Positions 6,132 to 14,440 are shown, numbered from the stretch's first letter. The stretch is DNA of 15,159 nt from DASWHF01 sp036393295 (GCA_036393295.1 DASWHF010000089.1:1-15159); one strand, 5' to 3'. Translations and numbers: made by a program. The notes: generated by a model not told the origin, from the sequence alone.

Positions 6132-7883
6132 ATGCCAAACTTCGTAGGATTGGGGGGTCTGACCAGCTTGACCATCGGCAAACGCCTGGCCCTGGGCTTC
6201 GGCGTTCTGATGGTGCTCGCGGCTGTTCAGGGTTTTTGGGGCCTGAGCTATATGAAGGTGCTCAACGTCCGTATGGATCAGGTCTACACGCGAAACCTGC
6301 TCGCGATCAAGGGGCTGAGCGGAATGCAGGCGGGTCTGCACCGCATGCGCGTCGATGCCATGAGCCATGTCCTGTCCAGGCGTGGTGACGAGATGGCGGC
6401 GCTGGCGCAGGAGATCCGGCAGCAGCGCCGGCAGATCGAGGAAGTCCTGGGACAGTACCGGACGCACACGCACGCGGCGGTCGAACAGAAGCTGATCGAC
6501 CGCTATGAATCCCATTTCAACAGTTACGCCGACAGCATCGTCCTCGACATCCTGCCCGTGAGCACGGCGGGCGACAAGGCCGAAGCCATGGCGATGATTC
6601 AACGCCGGATGGTGACGCGCTTCAACAAGGCGTACGGCTATCTGAACGATCTCATCGACTACCACACCCACATCGCGCGCACCGACTACGAGTACGCCAT
6701 GGCGGATTACCGGACGGTCTCCTCCCGGGTGCTGGGGCTGCTGGTAACGCTCGTCGTCATCGGGTTCGCCGTATCCGCCTGGGTGACGCGCAGTATCACG
6801 CGGCCGATCAAGGCCGCAGTCGACATGGCCAATCGGGTCGCGACGGGCGACTTGACCGGAGACATGGAGATCACGGCGCGGGATGAAACCGGCGAGCTGC
6901 TCAGGGCGCTGACGAAAATGAGCCGCGATCTCACTCGGATCGTGCGCCAGGCGCGACTTGCCAGCGTGTCGATCATGGACACGGCCCGGGGAATCGAGAC
7001 GGGCAACCTCGATCTGTCGCAACGCACCGGCGAGCAAAGCGCATCGCTGGAGGAAACCGCTTCCAGCATGGAGGAAATAACGGCGACGGTGCGGCGTAAC
7101 GCCGACAACGCCGCCGAGGTCAATGCCGCTGCACAGGGCTCGCGGGAGCGCGCGCAAGAAGGCGCCGCCCGCATGGGCGAAGTGGTCAAGACCATCGCCC
7201 GGATCCAAGGTAGCGCCAGACAAATCACCGGCGTGATAGGCGTGATCGACGAGATCGCCTTTCAGACGAATCTCCTGGCCCTGAACGCCGCGGTCGAGGC
7301 GGCGCGGGCCGGTAGGAACGGTCTCGGCTTCGGTGTGGTGGCGGGCGAAGTGCGCGCGCTGGCTCAGCGCAGCGCGACGGCCGCCCGGGAGATCAAGGGC
7401 CTGATCGCCGGATCGGAGGCGACCGTCCGCGACGGCGGCAGACTCGTGGGTGAGGCGCGAACGTCGATGGATGGAATCGTCGAACAGGTCGAGCGCGTGG
7501 GTACGCTCATCCGCGAGATCGCGCATGCCTCCGCGGAGCAGGGTCACAGCATCGAGCATATCGACATCGCCATCACGCAATTGGGCGACACCACCCAGAA
7601 AAATGCCGCACTCGCCGAGGAGACGACGGCGGCAACCTCCGTGCTCATGGAGCACGCCGAACATCTCGTGCGCGTGGTCCAGACCTTCAAGATCGCCGAC
7701 GAGCCGGCTTCCGACGACGCGATGCGCCCCGACGTCCCGGCGCGGTCAGCGGTAACCGAACCGCGAGCCGGAACCCGCGCTACAGTCCCTCATGCGCGTG
7801 TGGGCGGCCGGGCATCGAGCCCGGCGTCGACGGGTGGATTCATGGTGTCGTCGCCCACTGCGATAACAGGAGAGAAATCATGA
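6132..7883 (+). CDS. Methyl-accepting chemotaxis protein (four-helix-bundle sensor, HAMP, MCP signal domain)
   Basis: This is a 583-aa transmembrane chemoreceptor. TM1 is at about 20-40, the periplasmic helical sensor at 41-198 (4HB-MCP-like; contains H70, H79, H112, H114, H128, H178 and H180), TM2 at about 199-218 and HAMP at 219-272. The cytoplasmic coiled coil has its hairpin tip at about 374-400: EIAFQTNLLALNAAVEAARA, then GRNGLGFGVVAGEVRALAQR. The usual text after ARAG is EQGRGFAVV, so the tip departs from consensus at four positions. A Pro/Ala/Ser-rich tail (about 523-583) follows, without an NWETF-type CheR/CheB tether. The ligand is unknown. The stop overlaps the start of the peroxidase gene (ATGA), which suggests a receptor linked to periplasmic redox proteins. 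The ribosome binding site is weak. No che genes are in the window. Confidence 0.94.
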   Translation: MPNFVGLGGLTSLTIGKRLALGFGVLMVLAAVQGFWGLSYMKVLNVRMDQVYTRNLLAIKGLSGMQAGLHRMRVDAMSHVLSRRGDEMAALAQEIRQQRRQIEEVLGQYRTHTHAAVEQKLIDRYESHFNSYADSIVLDILPVSTAGDKAEAMAMIQRRMVTRFNKAYGYLNDLIDYHTHIARTDYEYAMADYRTVSSRVLGLLVTLVVIGFAVSAWVTRSITRPIKAAVDMANRVATGDLTGDMEITARDETGELLRALTKMSRDLTRIVRQARLASVSIMDTARGIETGNLDLSQRTGEQSASLEETASSMEEITATVRRNADNAAEVNAAAQGSRERAQEGAARMGEVVKTIARIQGSARQITGVIGVIDEIAFQTNLLALNAAVEAARAGRNGLGFGVVAGEVRALAQRSATAAREIKGLIAGSEATVRDGGRLVGEARTSMDGIVEQVERVGTLIREIAHASAEQGHSIEHIDIAITQLGDTTQKNAALAEETTAATSVLMEHAEHLVRVVQTFKIADEPASDDAMRPDVPARSAVTEPRAGTRATVPHARVGGRASSPASTGGFMVSSPTAITGEKS

Positions 7884-8917
7884 GCATCGACAAGCGTCTG
7901 AACCTGCTCGTCCGCAGGATTTTCATGGCGAGCCTGTTGTGTCTGACGGCCGGCGCGGGCCTGGACAGTTCCGCCACCGGCAAGCCGGACCCCTATCTGC
8001 GTCCGGCCGCGGTGCCGGTCCCGCCGGACAATGCCCTCACGCCGGAGCGCGTGGAGCTGGGCAAAGCGCTGTTCTTCGATCCGCGACTGTCCAGTTCGCG
8101 GTGGATAAGCTGCGCCAGCTGCCACAATCCGGCCCTGGGCTGGTCGGACGGGCTGCCGACCGCCATCGGTGATGGCATGAAGAAACTGCCGCGCGCCACC
8201 CCGACGGTCCTGAACGTCGCCTACAGCAAGATCCTGATGTGGGACGGACGTGCCGCCACCCTGGAGGATCAGGCCACCGGCCCGATCAAGGCGGAGTCCG
8301 AGATGAATCAGGACATGGACATCCTGGTCGAGCGGCTCGTCGCCATCCGGGGATACCGCAAAATGTTCGAGCGCGCCTATCCTGGCGAGGGAATCACGGA
8401 GACTACCATCGCCAAGGCGCTCGCGAGCTTCCAGCGCACCGTCGTCGCCGCCGATTCGCCGTTCGACCGTTGGTATGCGGGCGACGAAAAGGTGGTCGAC
8501 GAATCGGTTAAGCGCGGATTCAGGCTGTTCACCGGCAAGGCCAAGTGCGATGTCTGCCACGAGGGCTTCAACTTCACCGACGACGGCTTCCACAACATCG
8601 GCCTCAAGACCCCGAAGGGCATGTCGGAGGATGTCGGGCGCTACGCCCAACGCAAGGTCAACATCAACAAGGGTGCGTTCAAGACGCCGACCCTGCGCGA
8701 CGTGGCGCTGACCGGACCGTACATGCACAACGGCATTTACAAGGCCTTGGAGGACGTCATCGATCACTACGATCGTGGCGGCGACGTCAAGCACAGCCTG
8801 GATCCCAACATGGAGCGCTTGGACCTGACGTCGCAGGAGAAGCAGGACCTGGTCTCCTTTCTCAAGAGCCTGACCGGCGATCCCGTGCAGGTGACGATTC
8901 CGCTACTACCGCAATGA
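7880..8917 (+). CDS. Di-haem cytochrome c peroxidase / MauG-family protein
   Basis: This 345-aa protein is exported to the periplasm: the N-terminus has basic residues then IFMASLLCLTAGAG as signal core. It has two c-haem motifs, CASCH (78-82) and CDVCH (223-227), the hallmark of bacterial CcpA/MauG proteins. Other family blocks are LGKALFFDPRLS (60-71), ATPTVLN (106-112), MWDGRA (120-125), FKTPTLRDVALTGPYMHNG (267-285) and LTSQEKQDLVSFLKSL near the end. Family members reduce hydrogen peroxide with electrons from small cytochromes or cupredoxins, or oxidise protein tryptophans (MauG). Which applies here cannot be read from sequence. The ATG overlaps the MCP stop and has AGGAGA upstream. The cupredoxin starts 10 nt after its stop, so an electron-donor role for the neighbours is plausible. 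Confidence 0.94.
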   Translation: MSIDKRLNLLVRRIFMASLLCLTAGAGLDSSATGKPDPYLRPAAVPVPPDNALTPERVELGKALFFDPRLSSSRWISCASCHNPALGWSDGLPTAIGDGMKKLPRATPTVLNVAYSKILMWDGRAATLEDQATGPIKAESEMNQDMDILVERLVAIRGYRKMFERAYPGEGITETTIAKALASFQRTVVAADSPFDRWYAGDEKVVDESVKRGFRLFTGKAKCDVCHEGFNFTDDGFHNIGLKTPKGMSEDVGRYAQRKVNINKGAFKTPTLRDVALTGPYMHNGIYKALEDVIDHYDRGGDVKHSLDPNMERLDLTSQEKQDLVSFLKSLTGDPVQVTIPLLPQ

Positions 8918-8927
8918 GGAGTGAATT

Positions 8928-9245
8928 ATGTTGGTGAGAAATGTGCTCGGATCTCTGTTGTTTGCGGCGGCGTTGACCGCGGCCGCGGCGGAGTTCGACG
9001 TCGGCCAGAAGGACAAGCAGTTCAGCGTATCGCATCTCAAGATCAAGGCCGGGGATACGGTGAATTTCGTCAACAACGATCCGTTCTTTCACAACGTGTT
9101 TTCCCTGTCCGACACCAAGACCTTCGACCTGGGCTCTTACCCGCAGGGCCAGAGCAGAAAGTTGACATTCAACAATCCGGGCGTCGTGGAAGTCGAATGC
9201 GCCATCCACTCGCAGATGAAGCTGATCATCGAGGTTGCAGAATGA
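8928..9245 (+). CDS. Periplasmic cupredoxin (plastocyanin-like, type 1 copper)
   Basis: This 105-aa protein has a signal peptide (MLVRNVLGSLLFAAALTAAAA, cleaved near 21). A small beta-barrel follows, with IKAGDTVNFVNNDPFFHNVFS (39-59) and VVEVECAIHSQMKL (86-99). The type 1 copper ligands are all visible as H55, C91, H94 and M97, so it should bind copper and carry one electron. It resembles the small plastocyanin-like proteins often found beside MauG/CCP-type peroxidases and methylamine genes. GAGGAG precedes the ATG. Its stop overlaps the start of the cytochrome c gene (ATGA), which suggests coupled synthesis. Likely role: shuttle electrons to or from the peroxidase; the partner is inferred from gene order. 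Confidence 0.93.
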   Translation: MLVRNVLGSLLFAAALTAAAAEFDVGQKDKQFSVSHLKIKAGDTVNFVNNDPFFHNVFSLSDTKTFDLGSYPQGQSRKLTFNNPGVVEVECAIHSQMKLIIEVAE

Positions 9246-9637
9246 GAAGCGCCCTCACGACTCTGCTGTGGTTGGTCACCGCCGGGTTCTGTCTGCCGGT
9301 CTCGGCCGCGGAACAGGATCGACAGGGACCGGAAGAGGTGTTCAAGGACGTGCGCGGCTATATCGTGTACAAGACCCACTGCGTGCTGTGCCACGGCATC
9401 CACGCCGACGGCGGCGGCCGCGCCGCCAGGAACTACAATCCGCCGCCGGCCAATCTGCGCCTCAGCACCAAATCCGACCAATACAAGGAGCTGATCATCC
9501 GCAACGGCGGCGCCGCCGTGGGTCGCTCCCCATATATGCCGCCCTGGGGCCAGGAGCTGACCGACGAACAGGTCCGCGACGTGGTGTATTACCTGCGCGT
9601 GATCAAAGTCGGCAACAAGACGGCCGCCCAAAAGTAA
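9242..9637 (+). CDS. Periplasmic monohaem class I cytochrome c
   Basis: This 131-aa protein has a signal peptide (MRSALTTLLWLVTAGFCLPV, cleaved near 22-24). It has one haem motif CVLCH (47-51) and the likely axial Met in PYMPPWG (M99). The final helix LTDEQVRDVVYYLRVI (106-121) is typical of class I / CccA-like cytochromes. The start at 9242 overlaps the cupredoxin TGA. The same frame is open further upstream, but that stretch is out of frame with the real cupredoxin gene and lacks a signal peptide. This is the last gene of the MCP-peroxidase-cupredoxin-cytochrome unit. It probably passes electrons between the respiratory chain and the peroxidase or cupredoxin. I found no strong terminator after it, only a 6-bp ACCGGG/CCCGGT stem at 9666-9684 with no T tract. 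Confidence 0.93.
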   Translation: MRSALTTLLWLVTAGFCLPVSAAEQDRQGPEEVFKDVRGYIVYKTHCVLCHGIHADGGGRAARNYNPPPANLRLSTKSDQYKELIIRNGGAAVGRSPYMPPWGQELTDEQVRDVVYYLRVIKVGNKTAAQK

Positions 9638-9737
9638 GACAACGCGATGATGCGAGACTAGCCGAACCGGGGCGACTGCCCGGTCCGGAACATGGCGTTC
9701 TGCCGCGAACGGCCGCCGTTGCCGGGTCCCGGGCCGG

Positions 9738-10379
9738 TCACCGTTTGCGGATGAGCAGCACGCCGTCGCGTACGCTGAGCATCACCGTCTGCACGCCGGG
9801 GTCGCGGGTAGCACGGTCGTTGAAGTCCGCCAGCGCACGGTCGGTCGCCTTGTCCGGCTTGAGGACGGCGCCCGACCACAACACGTTGTCGGCGACGATC
9901 AGCCCGCCGGGAGCGAGGCGCGGCAGCACCGCCTCGTAGTAATTGACGTAGTTCTCCTTGTCGGCGTCGATGAAGGCCAGATCGAATGCCGGATCGGGCG
10001 CGAGCCCGGCCAGGGTGTCGAGCGCCGGCCCGAGCGCGATCGCGATCTTGCCGCCGTGCGGGCTGCGCGCGAAGAACGACCGGGCGATGGCGGCGGTTTC
10101 CGCGTTCGTTTCGCAAGACAGGACCGTGCCGTCCTCGGGCAGCGCCTCGGCCATGGTCAGCGCGGAATAGCCGGTGTACAGGCCGATCTCGAGAATCCGG
10201 CGCGCGCCGCTGATCTTTACCAGCATGCGCAGCAGCGCGCCCTCGAGCGCGCCGACCAGCATCTGCGGATTCGCGCAGTGGGCGCGGGTGTAGGCCTCGA
10301 GCTCGTCGAGCAGCGCCGAGGGCGCGGCGGAGTGCTCGGCGCAGTAGCGTTCGAGCTCGGGGGCAATCAGGGCCTTCAT
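9738..10379 (-). CDS. SAM-dependent class I O-methyltransferase (CCoAMT/Methyltransf_3 family)
   Basis: This is a 213-aa cytoplasmic enzyme of the caffeoyl-CoA/catechol O-methyltransferase-like family. The SAM loop is EIGLYTGYSALTMA (64-77; most relatives have EIGTFTG), with the acidic E90 after strand 2. FIDADKENY (136-144) and ADNVLWSG (163-170) supply the divalent-metal ligands D138, D164 and N165. The C-terminus RDGVLLIRK (204-212) is also typical. The length is normal. The natural substrate in bacteria is mostly unknown and I cannot assign one. It lies alone on the minus strand, convergent with the cytochrome operon and divergent from glnE, with 144 bp between the start codons. It does not appear to be part of either neighbour's pathway. 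Confidence 0.93.
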   Translation of the reverse strand: MKALIAPELERYCAEHSAAPSALLDELEAYTRAHCANPQMLVGALEGALLRMLVKISGARRILEIGLYTGYSALTMAEALPEDGTVLSCETNAETAAIARSFFARSPHGGKIAIALGPALDTLAGLAPDPAFDLAFIDADKENYVNYYEAVLPRLAPGGLIVADNVLWSGAVLKPDKATDRALADFNDRATRDPGVQTVMLSVRDGVLLIRKR

Positions 10380-10485
10380 GGTCGGACTCCCGGGTCGTCG
10401 TTGCGGTCAGGACGGGAATCATACGCCGCGGCCGACCTGTCGTCCCGGCGCCGCGCGGCGGACCTGCATTCTCGGCGACAACTCA

Positions 10486-10494
10486 TTATTATAA
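10486..10494 (+). promoter_or_regulatory. AT-rich -10-like element before glnE
   Basis: TTATTATAA is the only AT island in an otherwise GC-rich divergent spacer (10380-10523). It contains TATTAT about 31 nt before the glnE ATG. No good -35 was found, so this is a weak promoter call. Confidence 0.3.
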
Positions 10495-10523
10495 GGTCCG
10501 ACGACACGCCAGCCCGGCCGACC

Positions 10524-13403
10524 ATGACCGATTCCCTGCAGACCCGCTTCGACACGGCGCTCGCCGCCCTGCCGGAGCCGCTGCGCGCGCCGGCGGCGGG
10601 GCATTGGGCGGACATCGTCCCGCATCTCGCGGCTGTCGCGCCCGCGGCCGGCGGTATCGATTGGGTCGCATCCGCGCCGCGGGTGCTGGCGGCCAGCGAT
10701 TTCGTCGCGCGGGTGTGCGCGCGTCGCGCCGAGCGCCTCCCCGAGCTGCTGGCGAGCGGCGATCTGGCGCGCCCCTACCGGCCCGGCGAGCTGGCCGCCC
10801 GCGCGTCGGCGGCGCTCGCCGGCGGTATCGACGAGGCCGCGCTCAAGCGCCAGCTGCGCAGCTTGCGCGAACGCGAGATGTTGCGCGTCGCCTGGCGCGA
10901 CCTGGCCGGCTGGGCGGAGCTGCCCGAGGTGCTGGGCGAGCTGTCGGACCTCGCCGACGCCTGCATCGGCGCGGCCGCCGACCGGCTGCGCGCGCTGTAT
11001 GCCGAACCGCTGGGCCGGCCGCGGGCCGAATTCGTCGTGCTCGGCATGGGCAAGCTCGGCGGTCGCGAGCTGAACTATTCCTCGGACGTGGATCTGATCT
11101 TCGCCTACAGCGAGGACGGCGAGCTCGACGGCCCGCGCGCCCTCAGTCATCACGAGTACTTCACGCGCCTGTGCCGCGGGCTGATCGCGGCGCTCAACGA
11201 TCCGACCGAGGACGGCATCGTGTTCCGCGTCGACATGCGGCTGCGCCCGAACGGCGCCAGCGGGCCGCTGGCGCTGTCCTTCGACGCCATGGAGCACTAC
11301 TACCAGGCGCACGGCCGTGAGTGGGAGCGCTACGCCATGATCAAGGCGCGGCCGGTGGCCGGCGACGCCGCGGCCGGCGCGGCGCTGATGGCGCGGCTCC
11401 AGCCGTTCGTGTTCCGCAAGTATCTCGACTACGGCGCGATCGAGGAGATCCGCCGGCTGAAGACCATGATCGAGCGCGAGCTCGACCGCAAGGGCATCGA
11501 CACCAACATCAAGCTCGGGCCGGGCGGCATCCGCGAGATCGAGTTCGTCGGCCAGGCCTTCCAGCTCATCCGCGGCGGGCGCGACGCCGAGCTGCGCCGG
11601 CGCGCCATCCTGCCGGTGCTCGCGCGGCTCGCGGTCACCGGCGATCTGACCCCCCAGGCGGTGGCCGAGCTGACCGAGGCCTACGGGTTCCTGCGCCGCA
11701 CCGAGAACCGCCTGCAGATGGCCGACGACCGCCAGACCCACAGCCTGCCGGGCGAGGCCGAGGCGCGCCTGCGGCTCGCCGTGAGCATGGGCTTCGACGA
11801 CTGGGACGGCTTTCACGCGCGCCTGCGCCGCCACATGCGCAAGGTGCACGGTCACTTCGAGCAGGTGTTCGTCGCGCCCCAGGGCGAGCAGCCGCGGGAC
11901 GAATCGCAGGGACTGGCGGCGGTCTGGTCGCAGAGCGTCGACGCCGCCACCGCCGCGCAGCGGCTCGCGGCCGCCGGCTACCCCGAGCCGGAAGCCGCGC
12001 TCACCCTGCTGCACGCGCTGCGCGGGGGCAGCGCCTACGGCACGCTGTCGGCCCAGGGCCGCGAGCGCCTCGACCGCTTGATGCCGCTGCTGCTCGGGGC
12101 CGCCGGCCTCGCGCAATCGCCGCAGGAGACGCTCGGCCGGCTGGTACGGCTCATCGAGGCGATCGGGCGGCGCTCGGTGTATCTGGCGCTGCTGGTCGAG
12201 AACCCGATCGCGCTGTCGCAACTCGTCAAACTGTGCGACGCCAGCGCCTGGATCGCCGACTGGATCAGCCAGCACCCGGTGCTGCTTGACGAGCTGATCG
12301 ATCCGGCCAGCCTGTACGCGCCGCTGGCGCCCGAGGCGCTCGACGAGGAGCTCGCCGCGCAGCTCAATCAGGTGGCCGAGGACGATCTCGAGGCGCAGAT
12401 GGAGATCCTGCGCGAGTTCCGCCACGGCCATGTGTTGCGCGTGGCGGCGGCGGATGTCGGGCCGGGGCTGGCGCCGGAACGCGTCGGCCGTCACCTGAGC
12501 GACATCGCCGCCGCGGTGCTGCGCCAGGCCGTGGCGATCGCGGGCGCCGCGATGCAACGCCGGCATGGCCGGCCGGCCTGCGGCGTCGAAGGCCGGATCA
12601 GCCACCCGGGTTTCGCGGTGGTCGCCTACGGCAAGCTCGGCAGCGGCGAGCTCGGTTACGGCTCGGACCTCGACATCGTCTTTCTGCACGACCCGTGCGC
12701 GGGCGAGGGCGAGAGCGACGGCGCCCGGCCGCTGCCCAACGAGGTCTATTTCGCGCGCCTCGGCCAGCGCATCATTCACATCCTCACCACCCGTACCCGC
12801 GGCGGCGTGCTCTACGAGGTCGACATGCGCCTGCGGCCCTCGGGGCGTGCCGGCGCGCTGGTGACCACGCTGCCGGCGTTCCGCGAGTACCAGCAGTCCC
12901 AGGCCTGGACCTGGGAGCACCAGGCGCTGGTGCGCGCCCGCGCGGTGGCCGGTGATGCGGCGCTGTGCGCCGGTTTCGAGGCGGCGCGCGACGAAATCCT
13001 GCGCCGGCCGCGCGACCCCGACAAGCTTCGGGAAGACGTGGTCGCCATGCGCGAGCGCACGCGTGCCGCCAAGGCGGCCGCCGACAGCGCGCGCTTCGAC
13101 CTCAAGCAGGACCCGGGTGGTATGATTGATATCGAATTTATGGTGCAATACTGGGTCCTGCGGTGGGCGAGCGCGCACCCGGACCTGACCGGGCTGCGGG
13201 ACAACGTCTCGCTGCTCGCGGCCCTGGGGGGCGAGGGCCTGGTCGAGGCCGGGCGGGCGCGGGAGCTGGCGGACGCCTATAGACGCTACCTTTCCATCGA
13301 GCACCGGTTGAAACTCATGGAACGCCGGGCCCTGGTCGATCCGGCGGAGCTCGGCGACGCGCCGGCGCGGGTCGCGGCCGCGTGGAAGAATGTGTTTGAA
13401 TGA
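10524..13403 (+). CDS. glnE: Bifunctional glutamine synthetase adenylyltransferase/deadenylase
   Basis: GlnE switches glutamine synthetase off and on by adding and removing AMP, under control of PII and glutamine. This 959-aa protein matches the usual length of about 950. Two nucleotidyltransferase domains are visible. The N-terminal deadenylylase has GKLGGRELNYSSDVDL (176-191) and a FRVDMRLRPNG block. The C-terminal adenylylase has GKLGSGELGYGSDLDIVF (from about 703) and YEVDMRLRPSG. Both keep the paired acidic residues (DVD, DLD), so both activities should be intact. Conserved KLGPGGIREIEFVGQ and LKQDPGGMIDIEFMVQ segments follow each domain. The ATG at 10524 is chosen because similarity begins there; no clear Shine-Dalgarno precedes it. 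A much longer open frame back to 10056 is the shadow of the methyltransferase. ilvE follows 15 nt after the stop. Confidence 0.97.
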   Translation: MTDSLQTRFDTALAALPEPLRAPAAGHWADIVPHLAAVAPAAGGIDWVASAPRVLAASDFVARVCARRAERLPELLASGDLARPYRPGELAARASAALAGGIDEAALKRQLRSLREREMLRVAWRDLAGWAELPEVLGELSDLADACIGAAADRLRALYAEPLGRPRAEFVVLGMGKLGGRELNYSSDVDLIFAYSEDGELDGPRALSHHEYFTRLCRGLIAALNDPTEDGIVFRVDMRLRPNGASGPLALSFDAMEHYYQAHGREWERYAMIKARPVAGDAAAGAALMARLQPFVFRKYLDYGAIEEIRRLKTMIERELDRKGIDTNIKLGPGGIREIEFVGQAFQLIRGGRDAELRRRAILPVLARLAVTGDLTPQAVAELTEAYGFLRRTENRLQMADDRQTHSLPGEAEARLRLAVSMGFDDWDGFHARLRRHMRKVHGHFEQVFVAPQGEQPRDESQGLAAVWSQSVDAATAAQRLAAAGYPEPEAALTLLHALRGGSAYGTLSAQGRERLDRLMPLLLGAAGLAQSPQETLGRLVRLIEAIGRRSVYLALLVENPIALSQLVKLCDASAWIADWISQHPVLLDELIDPASLYAPLAPEALDEELAAQLNQVAEDDLEAQMEILREFRHGHVLRVAAADVGPGLAPERVGRHLSDIAAAVLRQAVAIAGAAMQRRHGRPACGVEGRISHPGFAVVAYGKLGSGELGYGSDLDIVFLHDPCAGEGESDGARPLPNEVYFARLGQRIIHILTTRTRGGVLYEVDMRLRPSGRAGALVTTLPAFREYQQSQAWTWEHQALVRARAVAGDAALCAGFEAARDEILRRPRDPDKLREDVVAMRERTRAAKAAADSARFDLKQDPGGMIDIEFMVQYWVLRWASAHPDLTGLRDNVSLLAALGGEGLVEAGRARELADAYRRYLSIEHRLKLMERRALVDPAELGDAPARVAAAWKNVFE

Positions 13404-13418
13404 ATCGGAGAGACTCGA

Positions 13419-14345
13419 ATGTCGATGGCTGACCGTGACGGCGTGATCTGGTACGACGGGGAACTGGTTCCCTGGCGCGACGCCACGACCCATGTGCTGA
13501 CCCACACCCTGCACTACGGCATGGGCGTGTTCGAAGGCGTGCGCGCCTACCAGACGTCGAAGGGCACGGCGATCTTCCGCCTCGACGCCCACACCGACCG
13601 GTTGTTCCGCTCGGCGCATATCCTCGCCATGCCCATGCCCTTCGACAAGGAAACCCTGAACGAGGCGCAGCGTCGCGTGGTGCGCGAGAACAAGCTCGAC
13701 TCGGCCTACATCCGGCCGATGTGCTTTTACGGCTCGGAGGGCATGGGCCTGCGCGCCGACAACCTCAAGGTGCACGTCATCGTCGCCGCTTGGCACTGGG
13801 GCGCCTACCTCGGCGAGGACGGCCAGAAGAACGGCATCCGCATCCGCACCTCCTCGTTCAGCCGGCACCATGTCAACGTGACCATGTGCAAGGCCAAGGC
13901 CAACGGCAATTATATGAATTCGATGCTGGCGCTGCGCGAGGCGCTGGCCTGCGGCGCCGACGAGGCGCTGCTGCTCGACACCGAGGGTTATGTCGCCGAG
14001 GGCTCGGGCGAGAATATTTTCCTGGTGCGCGACGGCACGATTTACACGCCGGACCTGACCTCGGCGCTGGACGGCATCACCCGCGACACGATCTTTCGGC
14101 TGGCCGCCGAGATCGGCGTGAAGATGGTCGAGAAGCGCATCACCCGCGACGAGGTCTACGTCGCCGACGAGGCCTTCTTCACCGGCACCGCCGCCGAGGT
14201 CACGCCGATCCGCGAGCTCGACGGCCGTGCGATCGGCGCCGGCCGGCGCGGACCGATCACCGAGAAGTTGCAGACCTTGTACTTCGACCAGGTGCACGGC
14301 CGCCGCGCGCAGTATCCTGAATGGCTGACCCTGGTGCGGGATTGA
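13419..14345 (+). CDS. ilvE: Branched-chain amino acid aminotransferase (PLP, fold type IV)
   Basis: This is a 308-aa enzyme of the last step of leucine, isoleucine and valine synthesis, with 2-oxoglutarate/glutamate as amino partner. Visible motifs are LHYGMGVFEGVRAY (31-44), YIRPMCFYG (97-105) and KAKANGNYMNS (158-168) with the PLP lysine K160. EGSGENIF (194-201), LDGITRDTI (217-225) and FFTGTAAEVTPI (253-264) complete the set. The family length is normal. GGAG lies 8 nt before the ATG at 13419; an alternative ATG at 13425 would drop only two residues. It follows glnE closely and is probably co-transcribed. A REPIN-like repeat follows the stop and may protect or end the message. Confidence 0.97.
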   Translation: MSMADRDGVIWYDGELVPWRDATTHVLTHTLHYGMGVFEGVRAYQTSKGTAIFRLDAHTDRLFRSAHILAMPMPFDKETLNEAQRRVVRENKLDSAYIRPMCFYGSEGMGLRADNLKVHVIVAAWHWGAYLGEDGQKNGIRIRTSSFSRHHVNVTMCKAKANGNYMNSMLALREALACGADEALLLDTEGYVAEGSGENIFLVRDGTIYTPDLTSALDGITRDTIFRLAAEIGVKMVEKRITRDEVYVADEAFFTGTAAEVTPIRELDGRAIGAGRRGPITEKLQTLYFDQVHGRRAQYPEWLTLVRD

Positions 14346-14365
14346 TTCACCAGATCTCACGTTCT

Positions 14366-14440
14366 TGTAGGCGGGGCTTCCAGCCCCGCAACGGCGCCGA
14401 AGTGCGGTCACCACCGGCGGGGCAGGATGCCCCGCCTACA
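14366..14440. repeat. REPIN-like pair of inverted REP palindromes
   Basis: TGTAGGCGGGGC (14366-14377) and its exact reverse complement (14429-14440) bracket the element. Each end is itself a hairpin: GCGGGGC-TTCCA-GCCCCGC (14371-14389) and GCGGGGC-AGGAT-GCCCCGC (14417-14435). Two REP-type palindromes in opposite orientation is the layout of a REPIN. These are intergenic repeats moved by RAYT transposases; no RAYT gene is in the window. In RNA it would form a strong structure between ilvE and the zinc-finger gene. Confidence 0.82.

Noticed and set aside
6021..7664. 547-codon minus-strand frame opposite the MCP
   Set aside because: It is antisense to a clear chemoreceptor, His/Arg-rich, without a ribosome binding site or domain.
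9666..9684. Terminator after the cytochrome c gene
   Set aside because: The 6-bp stem ACCGGG/CCCGGT has no following T tract on either strand, so it was not called.
10056..10523. N-terminal extension of glnE
   Set aside because: It is antisense to the O-methyltransferase and GlnE similarity begins at the MTDSL start at 10524.
10419..14414. 1331-codon open frame on the minus strand opposite glnE and ilvE
   Set aside because: The sense strand encodes two unmistakable enzymes. High third-position GC removes stops from the antisense frame. The antisense product is low-complexity (rich in Arg, Gly, Ala, His) with no recognisable domain.
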